From Pseudomonas putida (lineage in GTDB: Bacteria > Pseudomonadota > Gammaproteobacteria > Pseudomonadales > Pseudomonadaceae), in contig NZ_CP011789.1 in assembly GCF_001636055.1 (NCBI RefSeq), forward strand, positions 1,612,001 to 1,676,000: a stretch of DNA of 64,000 nucleotides, in the 5' to 3' direction. The notes under the pieces are model-generated. The model was not told where the DNA came from, made no database searches, and saw only the letters and a list, made by a program, of their open reading frames with translations. The first letter of the stretch is position 1; every line of letters starts with the position of its first letter. Both the position numbers and the translations under genes were made by a program. Shown one piece after another: positions 8,597-20,719 of the stretch.

Positions 8597-10090
8597 CTAC
8601 ATCAATCGCTTGCGCTCGCTCGACGGGGCAATCCCCAGCGATTCGCGGTACTTGGCGACGGTGCGGCGGGCTACCTGGATGCCTTGTGCCTCCAGTAAAC
8701 CAGCGATCTTGCTGTCACTCAATGGCTTTTTCTGATTTTCCGCGGCCACCAGTTTCTTGATGATCGCGCGGATCGCCGTAGACGAGCATTCGCCGCCTTC
8801 GGCGGTGCTCACGTGGCTCGAGAAAAAGTATTTCAATTCGTAGATGCCACGGGGGGTGTGCATGTACTTCTGTGTGGTGACCCGCGAAATGGTCGATTCG
8901 TGCATGCCTACCGCTTCGGCGATGTCGTGCAGCACCAGCGGTTTCATGGCTTCGTCGCCATGATCGAGGAAGCCGCGCTGATGTTCGACGATTTGCGTGG
9001 CCACTTTCATCAGCGTCTCGTTGCGGCTTTGCAGGCTCTTGATGAACCAGCGCGCTTCCTGCAGCTGGTTGCGCATGAAGGTGTTGTCGGCGCTGGTGTC
9101 GGCGCGGCGGACGAAGCCTGCATACTGCGGATTGACTCGCAGGCGAGGCACCGCTTCCTGGTTCAGTTCGACCAGCCAGCGGTCGCTGTCCTTGCGTACG
9201 ATGACGTCCGGGATCACGTACTCCGGCTCGCTGGATTCGATCTGCGAACCCGGGCGCGGATTGAGGCTTTGCACCAGCTCGATGACCTGGCGCAGCTCGT
9301 CTTCCTTGAGCTTCATGCGACGCATCAGCTGGCTGTAGTCGCGGCTGCCGAGCAGGTCGATGTAGTCGGTGACCAAGCGCTGGGCTTCGGCCATCCACGG
9401 CACGCTCGCCGGCAGCTGGCGCAGTTGCAGCAGCAGGCATTCGCCCAGGTTGCGGGCGCCGACGCCGGCCGGCTCGAATTGCTGGATGCGGTGCAGCACC
9501 GCTTCGACTTCATCCAGCTCGATGTCCAGCTCGGGATCGAATCCGGCGCAGATTTCCTCGAGGCTGTCTTCCAGGTAGCCCTGGTCGTTGATGCTGTCGA
9601 TGAGGGTGACCGCGATCAGGCGGTCGGTGTCGGACATCGGTGCCAGGTTGAGCTGCCACAGCAGGTGGCTCTGCAGGCTTTCGCCGGCAGAGGTGCGGGT
9701 GGTGAAGTCCCACTCGTCGTCATCGTTGCTGGGCAGGCTGCTGGCGCTGGTCTGGTAGATGTCTTCCCAGGCCGTGTCGACCGGCAGTTCGTTGGGGATG
9801 CGCTCGTTCCACTCGCCTTCTTCGAGGTTTTCCGTGCTGACGGTGGTTTCCTGGAAGCTGTTGTCCTGGGCTTCGGCGGCAGGTTTGCTTTCGCCGTTTT
9901 CCGCCATCGGATCGCTGTTGTCGAAGTCGTCGCCGTCTTCCTGACGTTCGAGCATCGGATTGGATTCCAGCGCTTCCTGGATTTCCTGCTGGAGGTCCAG
10001 GGTGGAGAGCTGGAGCAGACGGATGGCCTGTTGCAACTGCGGGGTCATCGTCAGTTGCTGGCCCATTTTTAGGACGAGCGATGGTTTCAT
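8597..10090 (-). CDS. rpoN: RNA polymerase sigma-54 factor
   Basis: The product is 497 residues, normal for Pseudomonas RpoN. It directs RNA polymerase to -24/-12 promoters, opened by enhancer-binding proteins. Region I is visible at the N-terminus ([19 protein letters not shown], Gln- and Leu-rich), then an acidic region II with runs of Asp and Glu. The core-binding and DNA-binding region III ends with the RpoN box [11 protein letters not shown] near residue 478. A probable target promoter lies in this window, upstream of gcvH. It follows lptB in the Kdo/LPS transport run. Confidence 0.98.
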   Translation of the reverse strand: MKPSLVLKMGQQLTMTPQLQQAIRLLQLSTLDLQQEIQEALESNPMLERQEDGDDFDNSDPMAENGESKPAAEAQDNSFQETTVSTENLEEGEWNERIPNELPVDTAWEDIYQTSASSLPSNDDDEWDFTTRTSAGESLQSHLLWQLNLAPMSDTDRLIAVTLIDSINDQGYLEDSLEEICAGFDPELDIELDEVEAVLHRIQQFEPAGVGARNLGECLLLQLRQLPASVPWMAEAQRLVTDYIDLLGSRDYSQLMRRMKLKEDELRQVIELVQSLNPRPGSQIESSEPEYVIPDVIVRKDSDRWLVELNQEAVPRLRVNPQYAGFVRRADTSADNTFMRNQLQEARWFIKSLQSRNETLMKVATQIVEHQRGFLDHGDEAMKPLVLHDIAEAVGMHESTISRVTTQKYMHTPRGIYELKYFFSSHVSTAEGGECSSTAIRAIIKKLVAAENQKKPLSDSKIAGLLEAQGIQVARRTVAKYRESLGIAPSSERKRLM

Positions 10091-10263
10091 GGCTGGGGCT
10101 TAATACCTTGTTCGCCGGCGCGCATGCGCCATCCACTACAGGGCGCCGAAGCGCCAAATCTTAAGCAAGTTATATGCCTGAAATTGTAGCGTTTGCCTAG
10201 AGCACTGTAACACTTAAGCCCGTTTCACCAGGCATTTCCAATGCTCCAGGCAGCTCCCGGGCG

Positions 10264-10989
<726 letters not shown>

Positions 10990-11514
10990 TTACTCGGCCT
11001 TTTTCTTCGGTTGGATCACCATGTCGATACGCTGACGAGGTGCGGTCACGTTACCACCACGGCCAGCGGTCGCCACCTGGGTCTTGGTGTTGTAGACGAT
11101 CTTCTCGCCTTCGGTGGTGTTGCCTTCGTTCTCGACCTTGGCGCGGTCGGTGAGGATGACGATATCCTTCTGCGCCTGGTACTGGATGGTGACGGCCCAG
11201 CCCTTCATCTTGTCGGGTTTTGCAGCGCTCTGCTGCTGCTCGAAGTAGGCCAGGTTGCCCACCGAGGTCACGACGTCGATGTCGCCGGAGGCGGCGCGAG
11301 TCATGGTCACGGTGTTGCCTTTGATCATCATCGAGCCCTGGGTGATGATCACATCGCCGGTGTAGGTGGCAACGCCCTGTTTGTCGTCCAGATGGGCGTT
11401 GTCCGCCTGGATGCGGATTGGCTGGTCACGGTCGTTCGGCAGGGCCAAGGCGCTCGCGCTTCCCAGTGCTGCGCTCAGGCTGAGCAAAAGGGGGAGGGTT
11501 TTAACGAGCCTCAT
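10990..11514 (-). CDS. lptA: Periplasmic LPS transport protein LptA
   Basis: The product is 174 residues with a cleavable signal peptide (LPLLLSLSAALGSASALA). LptA forms the beta-jellyroll bridge that carries LPS across the periplasm from LptC to LptD. The OstA-like domain fills the mature part (VATYTGDVIITQGSMMIKG). It ends in a lysine-rich tail (QPKKKAE). It overlaps the end of lptC by 14 bases and abuts lptB. Confidence 0.95.
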   Translation of the reverse strand: MRLVKTLPLLLSLSAALGSASALALPNDRDQPIRIQADNAHLDDKQGVATYTGDVIITQGSMMIKGNTVTMTRAASGDIDVVTSVGNLAYFEQQQSAAKPDKMKGWAVTIQYQAQKDIVILTDRAKVENEGNTTEGEKIVYNTKTQVATAGRGGNVTAPRQRIDMVIQPKKKAE

Positions 11515-12073
11515 ACTGTCCTCTTACGTTGGACAGCAGGTCCATCCTGCCGTCTTCCAAATATGCTTTCATTCCTACACCCGTAGTCGTGCCACCGGCG
11601 CCGTCGATTCTAACGGCTTGGGCGGTCTGCGCATATTGCTTCTGCGGGAACACCGTCATGCGGCTACTGGTGATCAGGGTGTCGCGTTGTTTTTCGTCGG
11701 TGCGGGCGATCCGCACGTTGTCGATCAGTTCGACCTCGGTACCGTCCGGGTTGACCTCGGCGCGCACGCTCTGCACATGCCATGGGAACGCTGTCCCACG
11801 GTAGATGTGCATGTCTGGCGTGGTCACCAGGGTGACTTCGCTGGCCTTCAGGTGCTCGACCTTGTCCGCGGTCATTTCGTATTGCAGCCTGCCGTCGGGC
11901 AGGTACTGTACGCTGTGGGCGTTGATCGCATAGTAGTCGATGGCGCTTTCGTCGACCTGGGCCGTGGGCTTGTCGAGGAAGCTCTCGGGGCTGATGTTCC
12001 AATAGCCGACCGCCACCAGCAGCGCAGCGATGGCTGCCAGCAGCACGGCATTTCGAAGTTTCTTGCTGAGCAT
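11501..12073 (-). CDS. lptC: LPS export protein LptC
   Basis: The product is 190 residues. A single N-terminal membrane segment (residues about 8-25) anchors a periplasmic domain of the LptC type (YLPDGRLQYEMTADKVEHL). LptC passes LPS from the LptBFG transporter to LptA. It follows kdsC by 8 bases and overlaps lptA. Confidence 0.93.
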   Translation of the reverse strand: MLSKKLRNAVLLAAIAALLVAVGYWNISPESFLDKPTAQVDESAIDYYAINAHSVQYLPDGRLQYEMTADKVEHLKASEVTLVTTPDMHIYRGTAFPWHVQSVRAEVNPDGTEVELIDNVRIARTDEKQRDTLITSSRMTVFPQKQYAQTAQAVRIDGAGGTTTGVGMKAYLEDGRMDLLSNVRGQYEAR

Positions 12074-12081
12074 GGCGTGGC

Positions 12082-12606
12082 CTACAGGTAATGGGCGTTG
12101 GCAGCGTCCAGGGTACCCTGGGCCTGCATGATCAATTCACAGAACTCGCGGGCTGCGCCTTCGCCGCCGCGTGCCTGGGTGACGCCGTGGGCGTGCTCGC
12201 GGACGAAGGTCGCGGCATTGGCCACGGCCATGCCCAGGCCCACCCGGCGGATTACCGGGAGGTCGGGAAGGTCGTCGCCCAGGTAGGCGACCTGCTCGTA
12301 GCTCAGGCCCAGCTCGGCGAGCAGGCCGTCCAGCACCACCAGCTTGTCTTCGCGGCCCTGGAACAGGTGTGGAATGCCCAGGTTCTTTGCCCTGCGCTCG
12401 ACCACGGGGGTCTTGCGTCCACTGATGATCGCGGTGGTTACGCCCGAGGCCATGAGCATCTTGATGCCGTGGCCATCGAGGGTGTTGAAGGTCTTGAATT
12501 CGCTGCCGTCCTCGAGGAAGTACAGGCGGCCGTCGGTCAGCACGCCGTCCACGTCGAAGACGGCCAGCTTGATGGCTTGGGCGCGTTGCATCAGGTCCTG
12601 GGTCAT
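12082..12606 (-). CDS. kdsC: 3-deoxy-manno-octulosonate-8-phosphatase KdsC
   Basis: The product is 174 residues, a HAD-superfamily phosphatase without a cap domain. It removes phosphate from Kdo-8-phosphate, giving free Kdo for the LPS inner core. Motif I DVDGVLTDG near residue 18 carries the nucleophilic Asp, with motif II around AIISGRK and motif IV GDDLPDLPVI. It lies directly after kdsD with no gap, so both Kdo steps are transcribed together. Confidence 0.96.
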   Translation of the reverse strand: MTQDLMQRAQAIKLAVFDVDGVLTDGRLYFLEDGSEFKTFNTLDGHGIKMLMASGVTTAIISGRKTPVVERRAKNLGIPHLFQGREDKLVVLDGLLAELGLSYEQVAYLGDDLPDLPVIRRVGLGMAVANAATFVREHAHGVTQARGGEGAAREFCELIMQAQGTLDAANAHYL

Positions 12607-13581
12607 TTACATCACTCCGGCGCGCAGCAGGTCGTGCATGTTCAGGGCGCCGGTCGGACGATCCTGGTGATCGACCACTACCAGTGCGCTGATCTTGTGG
12701 TCTTCCATGATCTTCAAGGCTTCGGCGGCGAGCATTTCGGCGCGGGCGGTCTTGCCGTGAACGGTCATGACTTCGTCGATGAGCGTCTTGTGCACGTCGA
12801 TGTTGCGATCCAGGCTACGACGCAGGTCGCCGTCGGTGAAGACGCCGGCCAGGCGGCCGTCATGCTCCATGACCACGGTCATGCCCAGGCCCTTGCGCGA
12901 CATTTCCAGCAAGGCGTCCTTGAGCAGTGTGCCGCGCTGCACCTGGGGCAGTTCGTCGCCCGCGTGCATGACGTTCTCGACTTTCAACAGCAGGCGACGG
13001 CCCAGGGCGCCACCCGGATGGGAGAACGCGAAATCCTCGGCGGTGAAGCCGCGAGCCTCGAGCAGGGCGATGGCCAGGGCATCGCCCAGGACCAGGGCGG
13101 CGGTGGTGGACGAGGTGGGTGCCAGGTTCAGCGGGCAGGCTTCCTGGGCGACGCTGGCGTCGAGGTTGACTTCTGCAGCCTGTGCCAGTGGTGAGTCGGG
13201 CTTGCCGGTCAGGCTGATCATCTGGATGCCCAGGCGCTTGATCAGCGGCAGCAGCGTGACGATCTCTGCGGTGCTGCCGGAGTTGGACAGGGCGAGGATG
13301 ACATCGTCGCGGGTGATCATGCCCATGTCGCCGTGGCTGGCTTCGGCCGGGTGCACGAAGAACGACGGGGTGCCGGTGCTGGCGAGGGTGGCGGCGATCT
13401 TGTTGCCGATATGGCCGGACTTGCCCATGCCGACCACGACAACCCGCCCCTTGCTGGCCAGGATCAGCTCGCAGGCCTTGACGAAATTGTCGTCGATACG
13501 GGCCCGCAGGCCTTCTACGGCCTCGAGTTCCAGGCGCAGGGTGCGCTGGGCGGATTGGATCAGCTCGCTGGATTGGCTCAT
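12607..13581 (-). CDS. kdsD: Arabinose-5-phosphate isomerase KdsD
   Basis: The product is 324 residues. It converts ribulose-5-phosphate to arabinose-5-phosphate, the first committed step to Kdo. An SIS sugar-isomerase domain covers roughly residues 35-175 (VVVGMGKSGHIGNKIAATL and SNSGSTAEIV), and two CBS domains fill residues 205-324. It is first in the long minus-strand LPS/rpoN run; its promoter must lie in the 245 bases shared with mlaF. Confidence 0.95.
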   Translation of the reverse strand: MSQSSELIQSAQRTLRLELEAVEGLRARIDDNFVKACELILASKGRVVVVGMGKSGHIGNKIAATLASTGTPSFFVHPAEASHGDMGMITRDDVILALSNSGSTAEIVTLLPLIKRLGIQMISLTGKPDSPLAQAAEVNLDASVAQEACPLNLAPTSSTTAALVLGDALAIALLEARGFTAEDFAFSHPGGALGRRLLLKVENVMHAGDELPQVQRGTLLKDALLEMSRKGLGMTVVMEHDGRLAGVFTDGDLRRSLDRNIDVHKTLIDEVMTVHGKTARAEMLAAEALKIMEDHKISALVVVDHQDRPTGALNMHDLLRAGVM

Positions 13582-13708
13582 GTCGAAAAAGCAATGCCTG
13601 ATGAAAAGGCGCCGATTATAGCGGCAATGTTTGAAACGCTCACCTTCGAGTTGTCGTAGGCAGTTGCAAAATTGCTGTACGGTGCCTGAACGACTCGGGG
13701 AAATGGCC

Positions 13709-13737
13709 TTGGGGACAACTTTGCGCGGTGCTATAGT
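13709..13737 (+). promoter_or_regulatory. Candidate sigma-70 promoter of the mla operon
   Basis: TTGGGG (13709-13714) and TATAGT (13732-13737) are separated by 17 bases. This would start transcription about 80 bases before mlaF. The -10 element is good and the -35 is weak. The gap is also where the divergent kdsD promoter must lie. Confidence 0.5.
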
Positions 13738-13826
13738 TCGCCGCTATTCGGCCCGCCAGGGATGCGTGTGCCTTCATGATGAAGGCAGGCGTCCATGTAG
13801 ACGAGGCTGCATTGCAAGGAGTCTAG

Positions 13827-14636
13827 ATGAGTTCGGATAGCGCCTACGCGGTCGAGTTGAAGGGCGTCACCTTCAAACGCGGTTCGCGCAGCATTTTCAG
13901 CAATGTCGACATCCGTATCCCCCGCGGCAAGGTCACTGGCATCATGGGGCCTTCCGGGTGCGGCAAGACAACCCTGCTGCGCCTGATGGGCGCGCAGCTG
14001 CGCCCCTCCAGTGGCGAAGTCTGGGTAGGCGGGCAGAACCTGCCGGCCCTGTCGCGCAGCGACCTCTTCGATGCCCGCAAGCAGATGGGGGTGCTGTTTC
14101 AGAGTGGTGCGCTGTTCACCGACCTGGATGTCTTCGAGAACGTGGCCTTCCCGCTGCGCGTGCACACCCAGTTGTCCGAAGAGATGATTCGCGACATCGT
14201 CCTGATGAAATTGCAGGCCGTGGGCCTGCGCGGTGCCATCGACCTGATGCCGGACGAGCTGTCAGGCGGCATGAAGCGCCGTGTGGCGCTGGCCCGGGCG
14301 ATTGCGCTGGATCCGCAGATTCTCATGTACGACGAGCCTTTCGTCGGCCAGGACCCTATCGCCATGGGCGTTCTGGTGCGCCTGATCCGCCTGCTCAACG
14401 ACGCCCTGGGCATCACCAGTATCGTCGTCTCGCACGACCTGGCCGAGACCGCGAGCATTGCCGACTACATCTATGTGGTCGGTGATGGCCAGGTGCTGGG
14501 GCAGGGCACGCCGGACGAACTGATGGGGTCGGACAACCCGCGTATCCGCCAGTTCATGAAGGGCGATCCGGACGGTCCGGTGCCATTCCACTTTCCTGCG
14601 CCAGACTACCGCGCCGATCTGCTGGGGACGCGTTGA
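13827..14636 (+). CDS. mlaF: Phospholipid transport ATP-binding protein MlaF
   Basis: The product is 269 residues. It is the ATPase of the MlaFEDB complex, which moves phospholipids between inner membrane and periplasmic MlaC to keep outer-membrane asymmetry. Walker A is GPSGCGKTT near residue 41, the signature is [14 protein letters not shown], and Walker B is [18 protein letters not shown] lies 8 bases before the ATG. The same genes are called ttg2 in P. putida because mutants are toluene-sensitive. The stop overlaps the mlaE start by one base. Confidence 0.96.
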   Translation: MSSDSAYAVELKGVTFKRGSRSIFSNVDIRIPRGKVTGIMGPSGCGKTTLLRLMGAQLRPSSGEVWVGGQNLPALSRSDLFDARKQMGVLFQSGALFTDLDVFENVAFPLRVHTQLSEEMIRDIVLMKLQAVGLRGAIDLMPDELSGGMKRRVALARAIALDPQILMYDEPFVGQDPIAMGVLVRLIRLLNDALGITSIVVSHDLAETASIADYIYVVGDGQVLGQGTPDELMGSDNPRIRQFMKGDPDGPVPFHFPAPDYRADLLGTR

Positions 14637-15433
14637 TGCGCAGAAAATCCATACTCGAACGCATTCGCCTGTTCGGGCGCGCCGCCATCGACGTGCTGGC
14701 CGTGCTCGGGCGCTCGTGCCTGTTCCTCTTCCATGCCCTGGCCGGACGTGGCGGCATCGGTGGCGGCTTCCAGCTGTTGACCAAGCAGCTCTATTCGGTG
14801 GGTGTGCTGTCGCTGGCGATCATCGTGGTATCCGGCATGTTCATCGGCATGGTGCTGGCCCTGCAGGGCTATAGCATCCTCACCAAATACGGCTCCGAGC
14901 AGGCCGTCGGCCAGATGGTCGCCTTGACGCTGCTGCGCGAGCTGGGACCGGTCGTCACGGCGCTGCTGTTCGCCGGGCGTGCGGGTTCGGCGCTGACGGC
15001 CGAGATCGGCAACATGAAGTCCACCGAGCAGCTCTCCAGTCTGGAGATGATCGGTGTCGACCCGCTCAAGTACATCGTCGCCCCGCGCCTCTGGGCCGGC
15101 TTCATCTCGCTGCCGCTGCTGGCGCTGATCTTCAGCGTGGTCGGCATCTGGGGTGGATCGTGGGTGGCCGTGGACTGGCTGGGGGTCTATGAGGGCTCGT
15201 TCTGGGCCAACATGCAGAACAGTGTTTCTTTCAGCGATGACGTGATCAACGGGCTGATCAAAAGCCTGGTGTTTGCCTTCGTCGTCACCTGGATCGCCGT
15301 ATTCCAGGGGTATGACTGCGAACCCACTTCAGAGGGGATCAGCCGTGCCACCACCAGGACCGTGGTCTATGCCTCGTTGGCAGTCCTGGGTCTGGACTTT
15401 ATTCTGACCGCCTTGATGTTTGGAGATTTCTGA
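14636..15433 (+). CDS. mlaE: Phospholipid transport permease MlaE
   Basis: The product is 265 residues with five to six membrane segments, the permease of the Mla complex. The MlaE signature region [26 protein letters not shown]... is clear near residues 98-125 (central part quoted only). I use ATG 14636, which overlaps the mlaF stop (TGATG); a TTG three bases earlier is also open. It overlaps mlaD by one base, so the three genes are translationally coupled. Confidence 0.96.
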   Translation: MRRKSILERIRLFGRAAIDVLAVLGRSCLFLFHALAGRGGIGGGFQLLTKQLYSVGVLSLAIIVVSGMFIGMVLALQGYSILTKYGSEQAVGQMVALTLLRELGPVVTALLFAGRAGSALTAEIGNMKSTEQLSSLEMIGVDPLKYIVAPRLWAGFISLPLLALIFSVVGIWGGSWVAVDWLGVYEGSFWANMQNSVSFSDDVINGLIKSLVFAFVVTWIAVFQGYDCEPTSEGISRATTRTVVYASLAVLGLDFILTALMFGDF

Positions 15434-15918
15434 TGCAAAACCGCACCCTGGAAATCGGTGTCGGCCTGTTCCTCCTGGCCGGGATCCTGGCGCTGCTGCT
15501 GCTGGCCCTGCGTGTCAGCGGCCTGTCGGCCAGTCCGACCAGCGACACCTATAAAGTTTATGCGTACTTCGACAATATCGCCGGTTTGACTGTCAGAGCT
15601 AAAGTGACCATGGCCGGTGTGACCATCGGCAAGGTCACGGCCATCGATCTGGATCGCGATTCCTATACCGGTCGGGTCACCTTGCAGCTGGACAAGTCGG
15701 TCGACAATCTGCCGACCGATTCCACTGCTTCGATCCTGACCGCCGGGTTGCTCGGCGAGAAGTACATCGGCATCAGCGTGGGCGGTGAAGAGCAGGTGCT
15801 CAAGGATGGCAGCACCATCCACGACACCCAGTCGGCCCTGGTGCTGGAAGATCTGATTGGCAAGTTCCTGCTCAACTCCGTTGGCAAGGAACCGAAAGAA
15901 GCCCAACCAGCTAATTGA
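15433..15918 (+). CDS. mlaD: Phospholipid-binding protein MlaD (MCE domain)
   Basis: The product is 161 residues: one N-terminal membrane anchor (residues about 7-27) and one MCE domain. MlaD forms a hexameric ring that channels lipids between MlaE and MlaC. The MCE pattern is visible in VYAYFDNIAGLTVRAKVTMAG and the loop LLGEKYIGIS. It starts on the last base of mlaE and is followed after 9 bases by mlaC. Confidence 0.95.
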   Translation: MQNRTLEIGVGLFLLAGILALLLLALRVSGLSASPTSDTYKVYAYFDNIAGLTVRAKVTMAGVTIGKVTAIDLDRDSYTGRVTLQLDKSVDNLPTDSTASILTAGLLGEKYIGISVGGEEQVLKDGSTIHDTQSALVLEDLIGKFLLNSVGKEPKEAQPAN

Positions 15919-15927
15919 GGAGTTTCC

Positions 15928-16581
15928 ATGATTTCGATCCTGCGACGTGGCCTGCTGGTCCTGCTGGCGGCCTTCCCCCTGATGGCCCTGGCGGCGCCGG
16001 GCCAGTCTCCGCGCGACGTGGTTCAGGGCACCACCACTGAACTGCTGTCCGACCTCAAGGCGAACAAGGCGCAGTACAAGTCCAACCCGACCGCTTTCTA
16101 TGATGCGCTCAATCGCATCCTTGGCCCGGTGGTCGACGCTGACGGCATCTCCCGGAGCATCATGACCGTCAAGTACTCGCGCAAGGCCACGCCCGAGCAG
16201 ATGCAGCGCTTCCAGGAGAATTTCCGCCGCAGCCTGTTCCAGTTCTACGGCAACGCACTGCTTGAATACGACAACCAGGGCATCACCGTCGATCCAGCCA
16301 AGCCGGATGATGGCCAGCGTGCTTCGGTGGGCATGAAAGTGTCTGGCAACAATGGCGCGGTATACCCGGTCCAGTACACCCTGGAAAACATCGGTGGTGA
16401 GTGGAAGGTGCGTAATGTCATCGTCAATGGCATCAATATCGGCAAGCTGTTCCGCGACCAGTTCGCCGACGCGATGAACCGTAATGGCAACAACCTCGAC
16501 AAGACCATCGACGGCTGGGCTGGCGAAGTGGCCAAGGCCAAGGAAGCTGCCGACAGCTCTCCCGAGAAGACGGTCAAATGA
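15928..16581 (+). CDS. mlaC: Periplasmic phospholipid carrier MlaC
   Basis: The product is 217 residues with a signal peptide ending near ALAAPGQSP. MlaC shuttles phospholipids across the periplasm to and from MlaD. The family pattern QGTTTELLSDLKANK near the start, then FQENFRRSLFQFYGNALLEYD and EWKVRNVIVNGINIGKLFRDQF, is complete. GAGGAG lies ahead of the start. It overlaps mlaB by 4 bases. Confidence 0.95.
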   Translation: MISILRRGLLVLLAAFPLMALAAPGQSPRDVVQGTTTELLSDLKANKAQYKSNPTAFYDALNRILGPVVDADGISRSIMTVKYSRKATPEQMQRFQENFRRSLFQFYGNALLEYDNQGITVDPAKPDDGQRASVGMKVSGNNGAVYPVQYTLENIGGEWKVRNVIVNGINIGKLFRDQFADAMNRNGNNLDKTIDGWAGEVAKAKEAADSSPEKTVK

Positions 16582-16880
16582 GTGAAGCCGACATGACGAT
16601 GACCGAGCCGGGTGTCTTGCGCCTGGCCGGTGTGCTGGACTATCGCAGCGGGCCGGCCCTGCGCAAGCAGGGCAAGGCGTTGATCGCCGCCAGCCGCGAG
16701 CAGCGGCTGGTGCTCGACTGCTCGGCCGTGAGCAAGTCCAGCAGCGTGGGGTTGTCATTGTTGCTGGCGTTCATGCGGGATGCCCAGGCTGCTGGCAAGG
16801 CCTGGGAAGTGCGCGGCATGCCTGCAGACATGCGTGAAATCGCCGAGGTCTACGACCTCGATGAAGTGCTGGCGGGCTGA
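16578..16880 (+). CDS. mlaB: STAS-domain protein MlaB
   Basis: The product is 100 residues, one STAS domain (VLDCSAVSKSSSVGLSLLLAFM near residue 48, with the Ser-Ser that marks the conserved STAS loop). MlaB binds MlaF and is needed for complex stability and ATPase activity. It starts inside the mlaC stop (ATGA) and is followed by a terminator, closing the mla operon. Confidence 0.92.
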   Translation: MSEADMTMTEPGVLRLAGVLDYRSGPALRKQGKALIAASREQRLVLDCSAVSKSSSVGLSLLLAFMRDAQAAGKAWEVRGMPADMREIAEVYDLDEVLAG

Positions 16881-16900
16881 TGGCCCGTCATCAAGGGAAG

Positions 16901-16952
16901 GCCCCTCGGTCAGCGCGTCCTCGTATGGGCTTCGCAGGCGAGGGGCTTTTTT
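16901..16952 (+). terminator. Terminator after mlaB
   Basis: GCCCCTCG (16901-16908) pairs with CGAGGGGC (16939-16946), followed by a T tract. The loop is long (30 bases). It separates the mla operon from ibaG-murA. Confidence 0.75.
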
Positions 16953-16998
16953 GTATCATGGCCGACCCGCGCGCACTGGGCGCCGATTGAGGTTGAGC

Positions 16999-17238
16999 AT
17001 GCAGGCCTTAGAAGTTAAGAGCTTCCTTGAAGAAAAACTGCCGGGAACCCGGGTCGAAGTTGAAGGCGAAGGCTGCAACTTCCAGTTGAACGTGATCAGC
17101 GACGAGCTGGCCGGCCAGAGCCCGGTCAAGCGTCAGCAGGCGATCTATGCTCACCTGAATCCGTGGATCGCCAACGGCAGCATCCATGCGGTAACGATGA
17201 AATTTTTCAGCAGCGCAGCCTGGGCTGAGCGCACCTGA
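16999..17238 (+). CDS. ibaG: BolA-family protein IbaG
   Basis: The product is 79 residues (MQALEVKSFLEEKL). BolA-like proteins work with monothiol glutaredoxins in Fe-S cluster and acid-stress functions; the ibaG branch is typically found next to murA, as here. The conserved block SPVKRQQAIYAHLNPWI and the GSIHAVTMK motif are present. The ATG at 16999 is preceded by GAGG. It ends 24 bases before murA. Confidence 0.92.
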   Translation: MQALEVKSFLEEKLPGTRVEVEGEGCNFQLNVISDELAGQSPVKRQQAIYAHLNPWIANGSIHAVTMKFFSSAAWAERT

Positions 17239-18528
<1,290 letters not shown>

Positions 18529-18580
18529 TCGCGCTATCTGCCTGTGATCGGCACACGGACGTGCCAGCCGAATCGAACAC

Positions 18581-18601
18581 GGCCAGGTCGATGACCTGGC
18601 C
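18581..18601 (+). other. Perfect hairpin in the murA-hisG gap
   Basis: GGCCAGGTC and GACCTGGCC form a 9-bp stem around a 3-base loop, 30 bases before hisG. No T tract follows. It may be a weak attenuator-like or stabilising structure; this is inference. Confidence 0.4.
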
Positions 18602-18631
18602 GGCTGTAGCCGCTTAAGGACCGACGTTGCA

Positions 18632-19267
18632 ATGTTGACCATCGCGCTTTCCAAAGGCCGTATTCTCGACGATACCCTGCCGCTGCTGGCCGAGGCCGGT
18701 ATCGTGCCGACCGAGAACCCGGACAAGAGCCGCAAGCTGATCATCCCCACCACGCAGGACGACGTGCGCCTGCTCATCGTGCGTGCCACCGACGTGCCGA
18801 CCTACGTCGAGCATGGTGCCGCCGACCTGGGTGTGGCCGGCAAGGACGTGTTGATGGAATACGGCGGCCAGGGCCTGTACGAGCCGCTCGACCTGCAGAT
18901 CGCCAAGTGCAAGCTGATGACCGCTGGCGTCGTTGGTGCACCCGAGCCCAAGGGGCGTCTGCGTGTGGCCACCAAGTTCGTCAACGTAGCCAAGCGCTAT
19001 TACGCCGAACAAGGCCGCCAGGTCGACATCATCAAGCTCTATGGCTCCATGGAGCTGGCCCCGCTGATCAACCTCGCCGACAAGATCATCGACGTGGTGG
19101 ACACCGGCAACACCCTGCGCGCCAATGGCCTTGAGCCACAGGAGCTGATCGCCACGATCAGTTCGCGCCTGGTGGTGAACAAGGCCTCCATGAAGATGCA
19201 GCACGCCCGTATCCAGAATCTCATCGACACCCTGCGCAAGGCTGTCGAATCGCGACACCGCGGCTGA
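18632..19267 (+). CDS. hisG: ATP phosphoribosyltransferase, short form HisG
   Basis: The product is 211 residues. It starts histidine synthesis by joining ATP and PRPP. At this length it is the short HisG-S type, lacking the C-terminal regulatory domain. It therefore needs the HisZ regulatory subunit, which is not in this window. Family motifs TIALSKGRI at the N-terminus and [13 protein letters not shown] near residue 151 (PRPP loop) are clear. hisD follows after 127 bases. Confidence 0.97.
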   Translation: MLTIALSKGRILDDTLPLLAEAGIVPTENPDKSRKLIIPTTQDDVRLLIVRATDVPTYVEHGAADLGVAGKDVLMEYGGQGLYEPLDLQIAKCKLMTAGVVGAPEPKGRLRVATKFVNVAKRYYAEQGRQVDIIKLYGSMELAPLINLADKIIDVVDTGNTLRANGLEPQELIATISSRLVVNKASMKMQHARIQNLIDTLRKAVESRHRG

Positions 19268-19394
19268 CTTCTGCGCGCGACCTTCGCTGTCGCGCCCGTC
19301 TATCCGCGTCATAGCCACTTTTCTCGGGTGCCCGCGCGGATGGACTGGTAGCCTAGGGCGCCTGAGCATTCGCCAATAAAACGAGGCCCTCGTC

Positions 19395-20717
19395 ATGACC
19401 GTGTCCACTGCAATTGCCCGTCTCAACGCTGCTGATCCGGATTTCGCGCGACATCTGGATCATCTGCTGAGCTGGGAAAGCGTGTCCGATGACGCGGTCA
19501 ACCAGCGGGTGCTCGACATCATCAAAGCCGTGCGCGAGCGTGGCGATGCGGCGCTGGTGGAGTTCACCCAGCGTTTCGATGGCGTTGATGCCAAGTCCAT
19601 CGATGACCTGATCCTGGGTCGCGAGCGCCTGGAACTGGCCCTGACTCGGATCTCCGCAGCCCAGCGCGAGGCGCTGGAAACTGCCGCCAACCGCGTGCGC
19701 AGCTACCACGAACGACAGAAGCAGGATTCCTGGCAGTACACCGAAGCTGATGGCACCGTGCTCGGCCAGAAAGTCACCCCGCTCGATCGCGCAGGGCTGT
19801 ACGTGCCTGGCGGCAAGGCGTCGTACCCGTCATCGGTACTGATGAATGCCATCCCCGCCAAGGTCGCCGGTGTCGGTGAGGTGGTCATGGTGGTGCCGAC
19901 CCCGCGTGGAGAGATCAACGAGCTGGTGCTGGCTGCGGCCTGCATCGCCGGCGTCGATCGCGTGTTTACCGTCGGTGGCGCCCAGGCAGTCGCGGCGTTG
20001 GCCTACGGCACCGAGAGCGTGCCACAGGTCGACAAGATCGTCGGTCCCGGCAATATCTACGTAGCCACTGCCAAACGCCATGTGTTCGGTCAAGTCGGCA
20101 TCGACATGATCGCCGGACCCTCGGAAATCCTCGTGGTATGTGATGGCCAGACCGACCCGGACTGGATCGCCATGGACCTGTTCTCCCAGGCCGAGCACGA
20201 CGAAGATGCGCAGGCGATCCTGGTCAGCCCTGATGCGGCCTTCCTTGACCGCGTGGCGGCCAGCATCGACAAGCTGCTGCCCACCATGGAACGCGCCGAG
20301 ATCATCGAGAAGTCGATCAACGGTCGAGGCGCCCTGATCCAGGTGCGTGACATGCAGCAGGCCATCGAGGTCGCCAACCGCATCGCCCCGGAACACCTCG
20401 AATTGTCGGTCGCCGACCCGCAGGCCTGGTTGCCGCAGATCCGCCATGCCGGCGCGATCTTCATGGGCCGCCACACCAGCGAGGCCCTGGGTGACTACTG
20501 TGCAGGCCCCAACCACGTGTTGCCCACATCCGGCACCGCACGGTTCTCCTCGCCGCTGGGGGTGTACGACTTCCAGAAGCGTTCGTCGATCATCTTCTGC
20601 TCCGAGCAGGGCGCATCCGAGCTCGGTCACACTGCATCCGTACTGGCCCGTGGCGAGTCGCTGACCGCCCACGCCCGTAGCGCCGAATACCGCATCCTCA
20701 ACGAGAAGGGGAACTGA
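19395..20717 (+). CDS. hisD: Histidinol dehydrogenase
   Basis: The product is 440 residues. It oxidises L-histidinol to L-histidine in two NAD-dependent, zinc-dependent steps. The signature from [13 protein letters not shown] through [14 protein letters not shown] holds metal and catalytic residues, and the C-terminal block [16 protein letters not shown] contains the conserved His. It is followed by hisC after 2 bases. Confidence 0.98.
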   Translation: MTVSTAIARLNAADPDFARHLDHLLSWESVSDDAVNQRVLDIIKAVRERGDAALVEFTQRFDGVDAKSIDDLILGRERLELALTRISAAQREALETAANRVRSYHERQKQDSWQYTEADGTVLGQKVTPLDRAGLYVPGGKASYPSSVLMNAIPAKVAGVGEVVMVVPTPRGEINELVLAAACIAGVDRVFTVGGAQAVAALAYGTESVPQVDKIVGPGNIYVATAKRHVFGQVGIDMIAGPSEILVVCDGQTDPDWIAMDLFSQAEHDEDAQAILVSPDAAFLDRVAASIDKLLPTMERAEIIEKSINGRGALIQVRDMQQAIEVANRIAPEHLELSVADPQAWLPQIRHAGAIFMGRHTSEALGDYCAGPNHVLPTSGTARFSSPLGVYDFQKRSSIIFCSEQGASELGHTASVLARGESLTAHARSAEYRILNEKGN

Positions 20718-20719
20718 AC